Under the pieces are notes generated by a model. The model worked only from the letters and a program-made list of their open reading frames with translations, had not been told where the DNA came from and made no database searches. Below, in pieces: positions 1-6,142 of a stretch of DNA of 11,836 bases (positions are counted from its first letter, which is position 1; each line of letters opens with the position of its first letter). Source of the stretch: TWA4 sp051879215 (GTDB lineage: Bacteria > Bacillota > Clostridia > Lachnospirales > Lachnospiraceae); the NCBI GenBank assembly GCA_051879215.1, contig JBJELP010000132.1, positions 1 to 11,836 on the forward strand. Direction: 5' to 3'. Made by a program: the position numbers and the translations under genes.

Positions 1-1
1 G

Positions 2-1000
2 CAGATTATTGCCGATTATCTGAAGAAAACCCACAGCCCTGTCAAATACGTAATTGTCAATGAAGCAGGGGCCTCCGTTTACTCCGCAAGCAAACTGGCG
101 GCACAGGAATTCCCGGACTTCGACGTAGCCCAGAGAAGTGCGGTCTCCATCGCCCGTCGTCTGCAGGATCCGCTGGCAGAACTGGTTAAAATCGATCCCC
201 GTTCCATCGGTGTGGGACAGTATCAACATGATATGAACCAGAAAAAACTGGGAGATTCCCTGGGTAATGTGGTGGAAGACTGCGTAAACCGTGTTGGCGT
301 GGATCTGAACACCGCATCTGCCTCCCTTCTGGAATACGTCTCCGGTATCAGCAGCGCCGTGGCAAAAAATATCGTGGCATATCGGGAAGAAAACGGTCGT
401 TTTGAAGATAGAAAACAGCTGTTGAAGGTACCGAAACTGGGACCGAAGGCATTTACCCAGTGTGCAGGCTTCCTCCGTATCAGCGGCGGAAAGAATCCCC
501 TGGATGCAACGGCAGTTCATCCGGAAAGCTACGATGCAGTGGAACGTCTGGCGAAAATCCTGAAAATCAACACCGCTGAACTGACTTCCGATGGCTTCCA
601 GGGTATCACCAAAAAAGCCGCCAATGTGGAACAGCTGGCCGAACAGCTGGGAATCGGTGTTCCCACCCTGATCGACATCCTGAAGGAACTGGAAAAACCC
701 GCCAGAGACCCCCGTGCGGACATGCCCGCACCCATCCTCCGCAACGATGTCCTTTCCATGGAAGACCTGAAGGAAGGTATGATCCTGAAAGGAACCGTCC
801 GCAATGTCATCGACTTCGGTGTATTTGTGGACATCGGCGTCCATCAGGACGGACTGGTTCACATCTCCCAGCTTTCCAGAAAGAGAGTCAACCATCCTTC
901 AGAGGTGGTGAAAGTGGGAGATATCGTGGAAGTAATGGTGATGAGCGTGGATGTGAAGAGAAAACGAATCCAGCTGACCATGAAGGGAATTAAGAAGTAG
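2..1000 (+). CDS. tex: Tex-family RNA-binding transcription accessory protein, C-terminal part (5' end outside window)
   Basis: The reading frame is open from base 2 to a TAG at 998-1000 and gives the last 332 residues of a Tex protein; the full family length is about 700-780, so roughly the N-terminal half is missing. The fragment opens in the last part of the YqgF/RNase H-like domain, with the family stretches VNEAGASVYSAS, ARRLQDPLAELVKIDP and SIGVGQYQHD. A tandem helix-hairpin-helix module follows (about residues 98-162 of the fragment, with DLNTAS and the LLKVPKLGPKAF hairpin). A C-terminal S1 domain ends the protein (about 257-332, GTVRNVIDFGVFVDIG and DGLVHISQLS). Tex proteins bind nucleic acid and affect transcription and translation; the exact job in Firmicutes is unsettled. 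A GTG at 212 opens a shorter frame but lies inside the conserved domain and is not the real start. Codons are rich in C-ending forms, unlike the downstream Rpn gene. Family assignment is very sure. Confidence 0.96.
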   Translation, partial: QIIADYLKKTHSPVKYVIVNEAGASVYSASKLAAQEFPDFDVAQRSAVSIARRLQDPLAELVKIDPRSIGVGQYQHDMNQKKLGDSLGNVVEDCVNRVGVDLNTASASLLEYVSGISSAVAKNIVAYREENGRFEDRKQLLKVPKLGPKAFTQCAGFLRISGGKNPLDATAVHPESYDAVERLAKILKINTAELTSDGFQGITKKAANVEQLAEQLGIGVPTLIDILKELEKPARDPRADMPAPILRNDVLSMEDLKEGMILKGTVRNVIDFGVFVDIGVHQDGLVHISQLSRKRVNHPSEVVKVGDIVEVMVMSVDVKRKRIQLTMKGIKK

Positions 1001-1007
1001 TATTTCA

Positions 1008-1040
1008 GGGATTTCGGAAGCATAAGACGCGAAAAATCCC
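1008..1040 (+). other. Imperfect hairpin just after tex
   Basis: GGGATTTCG (1008-1016) can pair with CG-AAAAA-TCCC (1030-1040) if two A bases bulge. No T-tract follows, so it does not look like a terminator by itself. It could be a 3' mRNA stability stem. Weak. Confidence 0.25.
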
Positions 1041-1101
1041 TTCATATCATGGAAAATGCATTGTTATGGAATGTATGAACTAAACTGAATAAAAAAAGCT
1101 G

Positions 1102-1147
1102 AAAGGGCGTAATTCTGAAGAAAGTTTCAGAGTTACGTCCTTTTTTA
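1102..1147 (+). terminator. Strong intrinsic terminator downstream of tex
   Basis: Bases 1102-1119 pair with 1126-1143 over 18 bp, with two G-T wobbles and a 6-nt loop at 1120-1125, followed by the T-run 1141-1146. An A-run at 1091-1097 precedes the stem, so it could also stop transcription from the other side. It lies about 100 nt after the tex stop and separates tex from the Rpn gene. Confidence 0.92.
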
Positions 1148-1225
1148 TATAAATATAAACAGAAGAGTGCCATGTAATTTTTCTTGATTTTCATGGAAAT
1201 TGGAACATCTGCTGTGAGTATGCCA

Positions 1226-1254
1226 TTGACAAAAGTGCGTCTTTACAGTATGAT
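1226..1254 (+). promoter_or_regulatory. Sigma-A promoter P1 for the Rpn gene
   Basis: A perfect -35 TTGACA (1226-1231) is followed by a 17-nt spacer and -10 TATGAT (1249-1254), five of six consensus matches. This is the best promoter match in the window. It sits about 80 nt past the tex terminator and 210 nt before the Rpn start, so the Rpn gene is expected to have its own transcript. Confidence 0.8.
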
Positions 1255-1343
1255 TATATAAATAGTCGTAAATAAACTAAATCAGACACCTGTATAGTAT
1301 GCTAATCTGAGTTGTCAGAAAAGATTCTCCATTTGTGTGTAAC

Positions 1344-1372
1344 TTGAAAAGCTAAAATCAGTATGATAGAAT
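1344..1372 (+). promoter_or_regulatory. Possible second promoter P2 for the Rpn gene
   Basis: TTGAAA (1344-1349), a 17-nt spacer and TAGAAT (1367-1372) give a 5/6 plus 5/6 match. Transcription would start about 85 nt before the TTG start codon. It may give a shorter leader than P1, or the two may respond to different signals. Confidence 0.5.
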
Positions 1373-1396
1373 GAAGTCAGAAAAGGATATGTTTCT

Positions 1397-1410
1397 TAAA
1401 AGCGTTTACT
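1397..1410 (+). promoter_or_regulatory. cre-like CcpA operator candidate
   Basis: TAAAAGCGTTTACT matches the catabolite response element consensus (TGWAANCGNTNWCA type) at all positions except the second, allowing a final W. It lies just downstream of promoter P2, where bound CcpA would act as a roadblock. This is only a sequence match, in AT-rich DNA. Confidence 0.3.
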
Positions 1411-1464
1411 TCTGTAAATTTATTCCATCTTACTGATTTCCTGAAGAAAAGGAGCAGAGTAGAT

Positions 1465-2421
1465 TTGGGAAAAGCAGATACAGTAACCAAACAATATATG
1501 GAAGATAATCAGGTATTTGCAGATGCCTTCAATTATTTGATATATGGTGGAAAAAAGGTCATACAGCCGGAAAAATTACATCGTCTGGATTCTGTGGCAG
1601 TGGAAGTACCGTATGGTTCGGACGGAGCAGAGCTTCCGGTTCAGAAAGTGAGAGATGAACTGAAATATTTCACCGCAATGTCCGATGAACATGCAGCATA
1701 TGTGATACTGGGAATCGAGAATCAGGATGAGGTCCATTATGCAATGCCGATCAAAAATATGGTTTATGATGCGCTGGAATATGCCGGTCAGATCAGGAAA
1801 GCTGCATCATCACATCGGAAAGCAAAAGACGCAAAGAAACACAGCGCAGGAGAATATCTTTCCGGTTTCTATAAAGAGGATCGGCTGGTGCCTGTGATAA
1901 CGCTGGTTGTATTTTTCTCTGCTGAAGAGTGGGATGGTCCTATGAATCTGCATGAGATGCTAAATGTACAGGATGAAGAGATTTTAGCGTTGGTAGATAA
2001 TTATCACATTCATCTGATTGCACCGTCATATCTGAATGACAGAGAACTGGCCAAATTTCATTCCAGCCTAAGGGAGGTTCTTTTATTTATCAAATATTCA
2101 GCTGACAAACAGCAGCTTGAAAAACTTGTTGACAAAAATGAGAAATTTTCCACTCTGGACAGAAAGGCTGCAATGGTTATCAATGTATGTACGAATTCGA
2201 AATTGAAGATTGATCCGAATCAGGAGGTGGTTGATATGTGTAAAGCGATAGCCGATATGAGAAGTGAAGAGCGGACAGAAGGACGTAGAGAAGGCGCACA
2301 GGAAGCTAATGAAGCAACTGCATTGCGAATGCTGAAAAAAGGTGGATTTTCATATGAGATGGTTTCAGAAATAGCGGGACTTACTCTTGAAGAGGTGAAA
2401 ATACTGGCGGGGAACAATTGA
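1465..2421 (+). CDS. Rpn-family recombination-promoting nuclease / putative transposase (PD-(D/E)XK)
   Basis: This 318-residue protein resembles the Rpn (COG5464-like) group common in Lachnospiraceae. N-terminal residues MGKADTVTKQYM and FADAFNYLIYGG are family-typical. The nuclease-fold core is RDELKYF (63-69, Asp64) and GIENQ (83-87), where Glu85-x-Gln87 fits the E-x-Q/K part of the PD-(D/E)XK site; the family fragment MPIKNMVYDALEYAGQI follows. The C-terminus (about 258-318) is a separate charged helical module with the EGRREG repeat and a small HTH-like end (SYEMVSEIAGLTLEEVKIL). The family cuts DNA, promotes recA-independent recombination and includes antiphage toxins; this member's role is inferred. 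The start is TTG at 1465, with AGGAG at 1450-1454; the alternative Met12 (1498) has no ribosome site. The gene stands alone between housekeeping genes, has its own promoters and uses more A/T-ending codons than tex, suggesting accessory origin. It contains a strong internal start (see 2222-2421). Confidence 0.85.
   Translation: MGKADTVTKQYMEDNQVFADAFNYLIYGGKKVIQPEKLHRLDSVAVEVPYGSDGAELPVQKVRDELKYFTAMSDEHAAYVILGIENQDEVHYAMPIKNMVYDALEYAGQIRKAASSHRKAKDAKKHSAGEYLSGFYKEDRLVPVITLVVFFSAEEWDGPMNLHEMLNVQDEEILALVDNYHIHLIAPSYLNDRELAKFHSSLREVLLFIKYSADKQQLEKLVDKNEKFSTLDRKAAMVINVCTNSKLKIDPNQEVVDMCKAIADMRSEERTEGRREGAQEANEATALRMLKKGGFSYEMVSEIAGLTLEEVKILAGNN
2222..2238 (+). promoter_or_regulatory. Strong internal ribosome binding site and ATG inside the Rpn gene
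   Basis: AGGAGGTG (2222-2229) is an eight-base match to the anti-Shine-Dalgarno sequence. An ATG follows at 2236-2238, 8 nt after AGGAGG and in frame with the Rpn gene (codon 258). It is much stronger than the site used for the full gene, which is AGGAG with a TTG start. The codons CAG GAG GTG encode Gln-Glu-Val, so coincidence with protein sequence is possible, but spacing and start codon are ideal. Confidence 0.65.
2236..2421 (+). CDS. Putative internally initiated C-terminal product of the Rpn gene (RpnS-like, 61 aa)
   Basis: Translation from ATG 2236 would give a 61-residue peptide in the same frame as the nuclease. It starts MCKAIADMRSEER, runs through a charged helix (RTEGRREGAQEA) and ends with the small HTH-like segment up to the shared stop TGA at 2419-2421. 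It contains none of the nuclease motifs. In E. coli Rpn loci, such in-frame internal products (RpnS) are known to bind and block the toxic full-length nuclease (RpnL). I infer the same here from the near-perfect ribosome site, the better start codon and the domain boundary; expression is not shown by sequence alone. It is an alternative product of the same gene, not an extra gene by descent. Confidence 0.55.
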   Translation: MCKAIADMRSEERTEGRREGAQEANEATALRMLKKGGFSYEMVSEIAGLTLEEVKILAGNN

Positions 2422-2513
2422 AAGGAAAGAATCCGAAACGATCCCCCTCCCCCGCAAGCAATTCTATCCAAAAGATGTGTCATTATCGAAAAGAATTTAA
2501 ACAATAATGCCAC

Positions 2514-2542
2514 TTTTCAATTAATACCAAATAAGTTATAAT
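2514..2542 (+). promoter_or_regulatory. Probable fba promoter
   Basis: TTTTCA (2514-2519, 4/6), a 17-nt spacer and a perfect -10 TATAAT (2537-2542). The predicted start near 2549 gives a leader of about 78 nt. A second -10-like GATAAT at 2552-2557 with an upstream TG lacks a good -35. No clear terminator was found between the Rpn stop (2421) and this promoter, so readthrough from the Rpn transcript is possible. The stretch 2443-2453 is a CCCCCTCCCCC tract of unknown meaning. Confidence 0.6.
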
Positions 2543-2582
2543 TATTTTTGTGATAATATTTGCTTAGGATGACGATCCATCC

Positions 2583-2596
2583 CCAAAGCGATTACA
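2583..2596 (+). promoter_or_regulatory. cre-like sequence in the fba leader
   Basis: CCAAAGCGATTACA matches 12 of 14 positions of the cre consensus (the first two differ) and lies about 34 nt after the predicted fba transcription start. Control of a glycolytic aldolase gene by CcpA would make sense, but the match is imperfect. Confidence 0.3.
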
Positions 2597-2626
2597 ATGA
2601 CTCTCATTTAATCTGGAGGTAAAAAA

Positions 2627-3493
2627 ATGTTAGTTAACGCAACAGAGATGTTACAGAAGGCAAAAGCTGGCAAATATGCTGTAGGTCATTTCAACACAAA
2701 CAACCTGGAATGGACAAAGTGTATTCTGCAGACCGCTCAGGAACTGGAATCCCCCGTTATCATTGGTGTTTCTGAAGGTGCTGGTAAGTATATGACAGGT
2801 TTCAAGACCGTTGCAACTATGGTTGATACCATGGTAGATGCACTGGGTATCACCGTTCCCGTTGCTCTTCATCTGGATCACGGCTCATACGAAGGCGCTA
2901 TCGCTTGTATCAAAGCTGGTTTCTCTTCTGTAATGTTTGACGGCTCACATCTTCCTTTCGAAGAAAACCTTGCTAAGACAAGAGAACTGGTTGCTGCTAC
3001 TCATATCCTTGGTCTGTCACTGGAAGCAGAAGTTGGTGCCATCGGCGGTGAAGAAGATGGCGTTGTAGGTAAGGGTGAATGTGCTGATCCCGCAGAGTGC
3101 AAGCTGATCGCTGATCTGGGTGTAGACTTCCTGGCAGCTGGTATCGGTAACATCCACGGCAAATATCCTGCAAACTGGGCTGGTCTGAGCTTTGATACTC
3201 TGGCTGCAATCAACGCACAGGTTGGTGATCTGCCGCTGGTACTGCACGGTGGTTCCGGTATTCCTGAAGACATGATCAGAAAGGCAATCTCTCTGGGTGT
3301 TTCCAAGATCAACGTTAATACAGAATGTCAGCTGGCTTTCCAGGCTGCTACACGCGAATACATTGAAGCTGGCAAGGATCTGCAGGGCAAGGGCTATGAC
3401 CCTCGTAAACTGCTGGCTCCCGGCGCTGAAGCAATCAAGGCTACTGTTAAGGAAAAAATGGAACTGTTCGGTTCTGTTGGCAAGGCATTCTAA
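2627..3493 (+). CDS. fba: Class II (zinc) fructose-bisphosphate aldolase
   Basis: The 288-residue protein has the length and motifs of FbaA-type class II aldolases. It reversibly splits fructose 1,6-bisphosphate into glyceraldehyde 3-phosphate and dihydroxyacetone phosphate in cytosolic glycolysis and gluconeogenesis. The N-terminus has AVGHFNTNN (18-26). HLDHG (82-86) carries the catalytic Asp84 and zinc ligand His85. GNIHG (174-178 region) gives zinc ligand His178, and LHGGSG (206-211) gives His207 plus the phosphate-binding glycines; NVNTE (229-233) is the substrate loop. The start at 2627 has GGAGG at 2615-2619, 7 nt upstream. Codon choice is strongly biased and looks highly expressed. 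A tagatose-bisphosphate aldolase is a related alternative, but the N-terminus and the stand-alone setting fit glycolytic Fba. A weak hairpin follows at once at 3492-3519. Confidence 0.96.
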   Translation: MLVNATEMLQKAKAGKYAVGHFNTNNLEWTKCILQTAQELESPVIIGVSEGAGKYMTGFKTVATMVDTMVDALGITVPVALHLDHGSYEGAIACIKAGFSSVMFDGSHLPFEENLAKTRELVAATHILGLSLEAEVGAIGGEEDGVVGKGECADPAECKLIADLGVDFLAAGIGNIHGKYPANWAGLSFDTLAAINAQVGDLPLVLHGGSGIPEDMIRKAISLGVSKINVNTECQLAFQAATREYIEAGKDLQGKGYDPRKLLAPGAEAIKATVKEKMELFGSVGKAF

Positions 3494-3519
3494 CTCTGAT
3501 TCCAGGAGTTCTGATTTTT
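3492..3519 (+). terminator. Weak terminator directly after fba
   Basis: AACTC/GAGTT plus TG/CA pair around a 4-nt loop (3492-3510, one bulged G). A short T-run (3515-3519) begins 4 nt after the stem. It starts inside the fba stop codon. The stem is only 7 bp, so termination may be partial. Confidence 0.4.
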
Positions 3520-3533
3520 ACAAATATTTTGGC

Positions 3534-3562
3534 TTGCAATTCCGGCTGATCTGCGGTATTGT
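3534..3562 (+). promoter_or_regulatory. Candidate glnN promoter
   Basis: TTGCAA (3534-3539), a 17-nt spacer and TATTGT (3557-3562) match consensus at 4/6 each. The predicted start near 3569 would give a leader of about 210 nt that includes the terminator at 3607-3643. It is the best-spaced pair I found between fba and glnN, but each box is mediocre. Confidence 0.35.
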
Positions 3563-3606
3563 ATTTACAGACATTGAGATGTCGGCCATATGGATCTGAT
3601 TTGAAC

Positions 3607-3645
3607 AAAGGCGTTCTATCTTTACGGATAGAGCGTCTTTTTTGA
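3607..3645 (+). terminator. Intrinsic terminator between fba and glnN (possible glnN attenuator)
   Basis: Bases 3607-3620 pair with 3627-3640 over 14 bp with two G-T wobbles and the 6-nt loop TTTACG, followed by the T-run 3638-3643. It lies 114 nt after the fba stop, farther than usual for a gene's own terminator, and about 135 nt before glnN. It may end fba readthrough, or act as an attenuator if glnN starts at 3534-3562. The loop does not have the A1/G4 pattern of ANTAR-recognised hexaloops. Confidence 0.85.
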
Positions 3646-3687
3646 TTCATAATACAATCGGTTTCATCGGTTTTTCCATGAATCAAA
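3641..3687 (+). repeat. 10-bp inverted repeat with internal 8-bp direct repeats upstream of glnN
   Basis: TTTGATTCAT (3641-3650) and ATGAATCAAA (3678-3687) are perfect inverted repeats. They flank two copies of ATCGGTTT (3657-3664 and 3666-3673, 9 bp apart). The left arm overlaps the T-tract of the preceding terminator. It could be an RNA stem alternative to the terminator, or a DNA operator. Confidence 0.5.
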
Positions 3688-3777
3688 GCATTACATAACA
3701 GCCAACCAAAAGCTGGATCAATTCAGGTAATGGTTACGAACACCCCAAATGAATACTTGAAAAGAGAGGGAAATAAT

Positions 3778-5877
3778 ATGAGCGTTAATGTTGCAGAAGT
3801 TTTTGGATCAGATGTATTTAACGAAGCAGTCATGAAGGAACGCCTTCCGAAAGATACCTATAAGCAGTTGATGGATTTAATCGAAAATGGTGGCGAGGTC
3901 ACCCTGGCTCTGGCAGATGTGGTTGCCAAGAGCATGAAAGACTGGGCAATTGAAAAAGGCGCAACTCATTATACACATATTTTCCAGCCCTACATCGTAA
4001 GCGGCGGTGCTGAAAAGCATGATTCCTTTGCAGATGTTCCGGAGAAGGGCAAGATTGAAAACAGTTTTACAGGCAAGAACCTGCTGATGGGTGAACCCGA
4101 TGCATCCAGTTTCCCTTCAGGCGGTCTGCGTGCAACCAACTCAGCAAGAGGTTATACCATCTGGGATATCACATCTCCCTGTTATGTAAGAGAACGTATC
4201 CTGTACATTCCCACAGTATTCCTTTCCTATACCGGAGAATCTCTGGATACCAAGACACCTCTGCTGAAATCCGTTGAAGCAGTCAGCGATGCAGGTGTAC
4301 GTCTGGTCAGAATGTTCGGCAACACAGAAGCAAAGAAGGTAGTTGCTGCTGTTGGTCCCGAACAGGAATATTTTATTGTTGACAGAGATAAATATCTGAA
4401 GAGACCCGACCTGATTTATACCGGCCGTACTCTGTTCGGTGCACCGGCTCCCAAGGGACAGCAGATGGATGACCATTACTTCGGTTCTCTGAAAGAAGTT
4501 ATCAGCAATTACATGGATGACTGTAATGAACAGCTCTGGAAGCTGGGTATCACAGCTAAGACACAGCATAATGAAGTAGCTCCTGCACAGCATGAAATCG
4601 CTCCGATTTTTGCAAAGTCCAATATTGCCATGGATTCCAACATGATCGTTATGGATGTTCTGAAGAAGACCGCTGTAAAGCACAATCTGCAGTGTCTGCT
4701 TCATGAAAAACCCTATGCCGGTGTAAATGGCTCCGGTAAGCATAACAACTGGTCACTGTCCACAGACAATGGTGTAAACCTGTTCAAACCCGGTGATGAA
4801 CCCCACAAGAACAGACAGTTCCTGCTGGTAATTGCCTGCCTGATGGAAGCAGTAAAGAAGCATTCCCTCTTATTAAGAGCAGTGGCTTCCAATACCGGTA
4901 ATGACCACAGACTGGGTGCCAATGAAGCACCGCCCGCAATTATTTCCATTTATATGGGCGATCAGCTGGGTGAAATCGTTGAACAGATCATTGAAAAGGG
5001 TTATGCAGATGCATGCAGCCATTCCGGAACTATCGATCTGGGTGTAAAGACCATTCCTGTTATTGAAAAGGATCCCACAGACCGTAACAGAACTTCACCG
5101 TTCGCATTTACCGGCAACCGTTTTGAGTTCCGTATGGTGGCTTCTTCCGTATCCATCGGTGACAGCAACACTGTTCTGAATACCATGATGGCAGAAGCAT
5201 TTACCAAGGCATGTGATGCTCTGGAAGGTGCAGAAGATTTCGAAAAAGCATGTGACGAATACATTGCAAAGGTTATGCGTGAGAACAAGGATATCGTCTT
5301 CAACGGCGACGGTTATTCTGATGCATGGGTTGAAGAAGCAGAAAGAAGAGGTCTGCCCAACTGCAAGTCTGTTGTGGATGCCATTGCAGAATCCTTCACT
5401 TCCCAGTCCACCATTGACCTGTTCACAAAGAACCATGTGCTGACAGAAAGAGAACTGGAAGCTCGTAAGGACATTAAACTGGAAGAATACTCCAGCCTGA
5501 TCAGTATCGAAGCAAAGACCATGATCGATATGGCAGGTAAGGAATATATTCCTTCCGTTATGGAATATATGACAGAGCTGGCAAATTCACTGACAAAAGT
5601 AACAACAGCGTGTCCGGAAGCAGACGTAACAACACAGAAGAAGATGCTGATTGAAACAAGCACCTATCTGTCTCAGGCAAATGCTGCACTGACAGATCTG
5701 AAGGCTAAGCTGGAAACTGCTGATCAGGGTGATGTAACAGCAACTGCAAAATACTATCATGAAGTAATCATGCCTGCAATGGAAGCTCTGAGAGCACCCA
5801 TTGATGAGCTGGAAGAAATTGTTGACTGCAAGTACTGGCCTGTACCGACCTATGGCGAGTTAATGTTTGAAGTTTAA
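3778..5877 (+). CDS. glnN: Type III glutamine synthetase
   Basis: The 699-residue protein is a full-length GSIII, the large glutamine synthetase of Bacteroides and many Clostridia. It makes glutamine from glutamate, ammonium and ATP in the cytosol. Family landmarks in order: N-terminal MSVNVAEVFGSDVFN; KGATHYTHIFQP (60-71); GPEQEYFIVDR (193-203), with metal and glutamate-binding acids; TQHNEVAPAQHEIAP (262-276); the glycine-rich ATP loop NGSGKHNNWSLS (317-328); ASNTGNDHRLGANEAPP (370-386); and NRTSPFAFTGNRFEFR (437-452). The C-terminal part (about 540-699) is the helical GSIII-specific extension. ATG 3778 is chosen because the family N-terminus begins there and AGAGGG (3765-3770) precedes it; an in-frame ATG at 3730 adds 16 residues not seen in the family and has no ribosome site. 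It is monocistronic, with a structured leader and a strong terminator. Codons are biased as for an abundant enzyme. Confidence 0.96.
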   Translation: MSVNVAEVFGSDVFNEAVMKERLPKDTYKQLMDLIENGGEVTLALADVVAKSMKDWAIEKGATHYTHIFQPYIVSGGAEKHDSFADVPEKGKIENSFTGKNLLMGEPDASSFPSGGLRATNSARGYTIWDITSPCYVRERILYIPTVFLSYTGESLDTKTPLLKSVEAVSDAGVRLVRMFGNTEAKKVVAAVGPEQEYFIVDRDKYLKRPDLIYTGRTLFGAPAPKGQQMDDHYFGSLKEVISNYMDDCNEQLWKLGITAKTQHNEVAPAQHEIAPIFAKSNIAMDSNMIVMDVLKKTAVKHNLQCLLHEKPYAGVNGSGKHNNWSLSTDNGVNLFKPGDEPHKNRQFLLVIACLMEAVKKHSLLLRAVASNTGNDHRLGANEAPPAIISIYMGDQLGEIVEQIIEKGYADACSHSGTIDLGVKTIPVIEKDPTDRNRTSPFAFTGNRFEFRMVASSVSIGDSNTVLNTMMAEAFTKACDALEGAEDFEKACDEYIAKVMRENKDIVFNGDGYSDAWVEEAERRGLPNCKSVVDAIAESFTSQSTIDLFTKNHVLTERELEARKDIKLEEYSSLISIEAKTMIDMAGKEYIPSVMEYMTELANSLTKVTTACPEADVTTQKKMLIETSTYLSQANAALTDLKAKLETADQGDVTATAKYYHEVIMPAMEALRAPIDELEEIVDCKYWPVPTYGELMFEV

Positions 5878-5917
5878 AAAATATTCCGGTACAATAAATA
5901 GCAAATACATACAATAT

Positions 5918-5960
5918 ATACAAAAGCTGCCCGTGTCCGGTGACCGGGCAGTTTTTGTAT
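5918..5960 (+). terminator. Strong terminator after glnN
   Basis: Bases 5918-5933 pair with 5945-5960 with one G-T wobble, including the GC-rich core CTGCCCG/CGGGCAG. The loop 5934-5944 can form a small inner GTC/GAC pairing. The 3' arm contains five Ts (5952-5956) and the 5' arm four As, so it could act in both directions. Confidence 0.92.
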
Positions 5961-5968
5961 GTAAAAAA

Positions 5969-5980
5969 CATTCATGAATG
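5969..5980. repeat. 12-bp perfect palindrome CATTCATGAATG
   Basis: The sequence equals its own reverse complement. It lies about 100 bp before the hprK promoter, just after the glnN terminator. It is a possible operator, but chance occurrence in AT-rich DNA cannot be excluded. Confidence 0.35.
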
Positions 5981-6044
5981 CAGTCATTTGCAGCATTTTT
6001 TGCGTTAATCTGCATGACTCTGAACAGACATGGAATTGAAACGT

Positions 6045-6058
6045 TTTTCTTAAGAAAA
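6045..6058. promoter_or_regulatory. 14-bp perfect palindrome just upstream of the hprK -35
   Basis: TTTTCTTAAGAAAA is a perfect palindrome ending 11 bp before the -35 box at 6070. It has no loop, so it fits a DNA operator better than an RNA hairpin. The overlapping GAAACGTTTTTC (6038-6049) has a LacI-family-like centre, but its right half is degenerate. Confidence 0.4.
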
Positions 6059-6069
6059 TCAATCCGCTA

Positions 6070-6098
6070 TTGTCTATGAAAAAAAATTGTGTTAGAAT
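6070..6098 (+). promoter_or_regulatory. Promoter of the hprK-murB-whiA-crh operon
   Basis: TTGTCT (6070-6075, 4/6), a 17-nt spacer and TAGAAT (6093-6098, 5/6), with an extended -10 TG-T right before the -10 box. The predicted leader is about 38 nt. No other good promoter was seen before the four close-packed genes downstream. Confidence 0.7.
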
Positions 6099-6142
6099 GC
6101 GTATTGTATTAAAACGGCGAAAAAAAAGATGGAGGTTTGGCG

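Larger units (their letters stand above)
1148..1464 (+). other. Long AT-rich upstream region of the Rpn gene
   Basis: There is no gene in this stretch. It holds two sigma-A-like promoters (1226-1254 and 1344-1372), a cre-like sequence (1397-1410) and the ribosome binding site AGGAG (1450-1454). The 9-mer CAGTATGAT occurs at 1246-1254 and 1359-1367, in or overlapping the -10 region of each promoter. From the upstream promoter the 5' leader would be about 200 nt. I see no recognisable riboswitch or small ORF. Confidence 0.6.

Noticed and set aside
1465..2421. Rpn gene as part of an insertion sequence
   Set aside because: Although the family is labelled putative transposase, I found no terminal inverted repeats or target duplications at either side.
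2443..2453. CCCCCTCCCCC tract as a G-quadruplex (minus strand) or phase-variation tract
   Set aside because: There are only two G-runs, too few for an intramolecular quadruplex, and the tract is in a non-coding gap and interrupted.
3297..3599. Open frame overlapping the end of fba on the + strand
   Set aside because: It is a frame-shifted shadow of fba with no ribosome site and no recognisable protein features.
3607..3645. ANTAR-type antitermination hairpin for glnN
   Set aside because: The hexaloop is TTTACG and lacks A at position 1 and G at position 4; the upstream small hairpin at GACAT/ATGTC does not fit either.
3730..3777. Upstream in-frame ATG for glnN adding 16 residues
   Set aside because: There is no ribosome site before it, and the extra residues are not part of the type III glutamine synthetase N-terminus, which begins at 3778.
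6137..6142. TTG start for hprK two codons upstream
   Set aside because: It touches the GGAGGT ribosome site (6131-6136), so initiation there is not possible; ATG 6143 has correct spacing.
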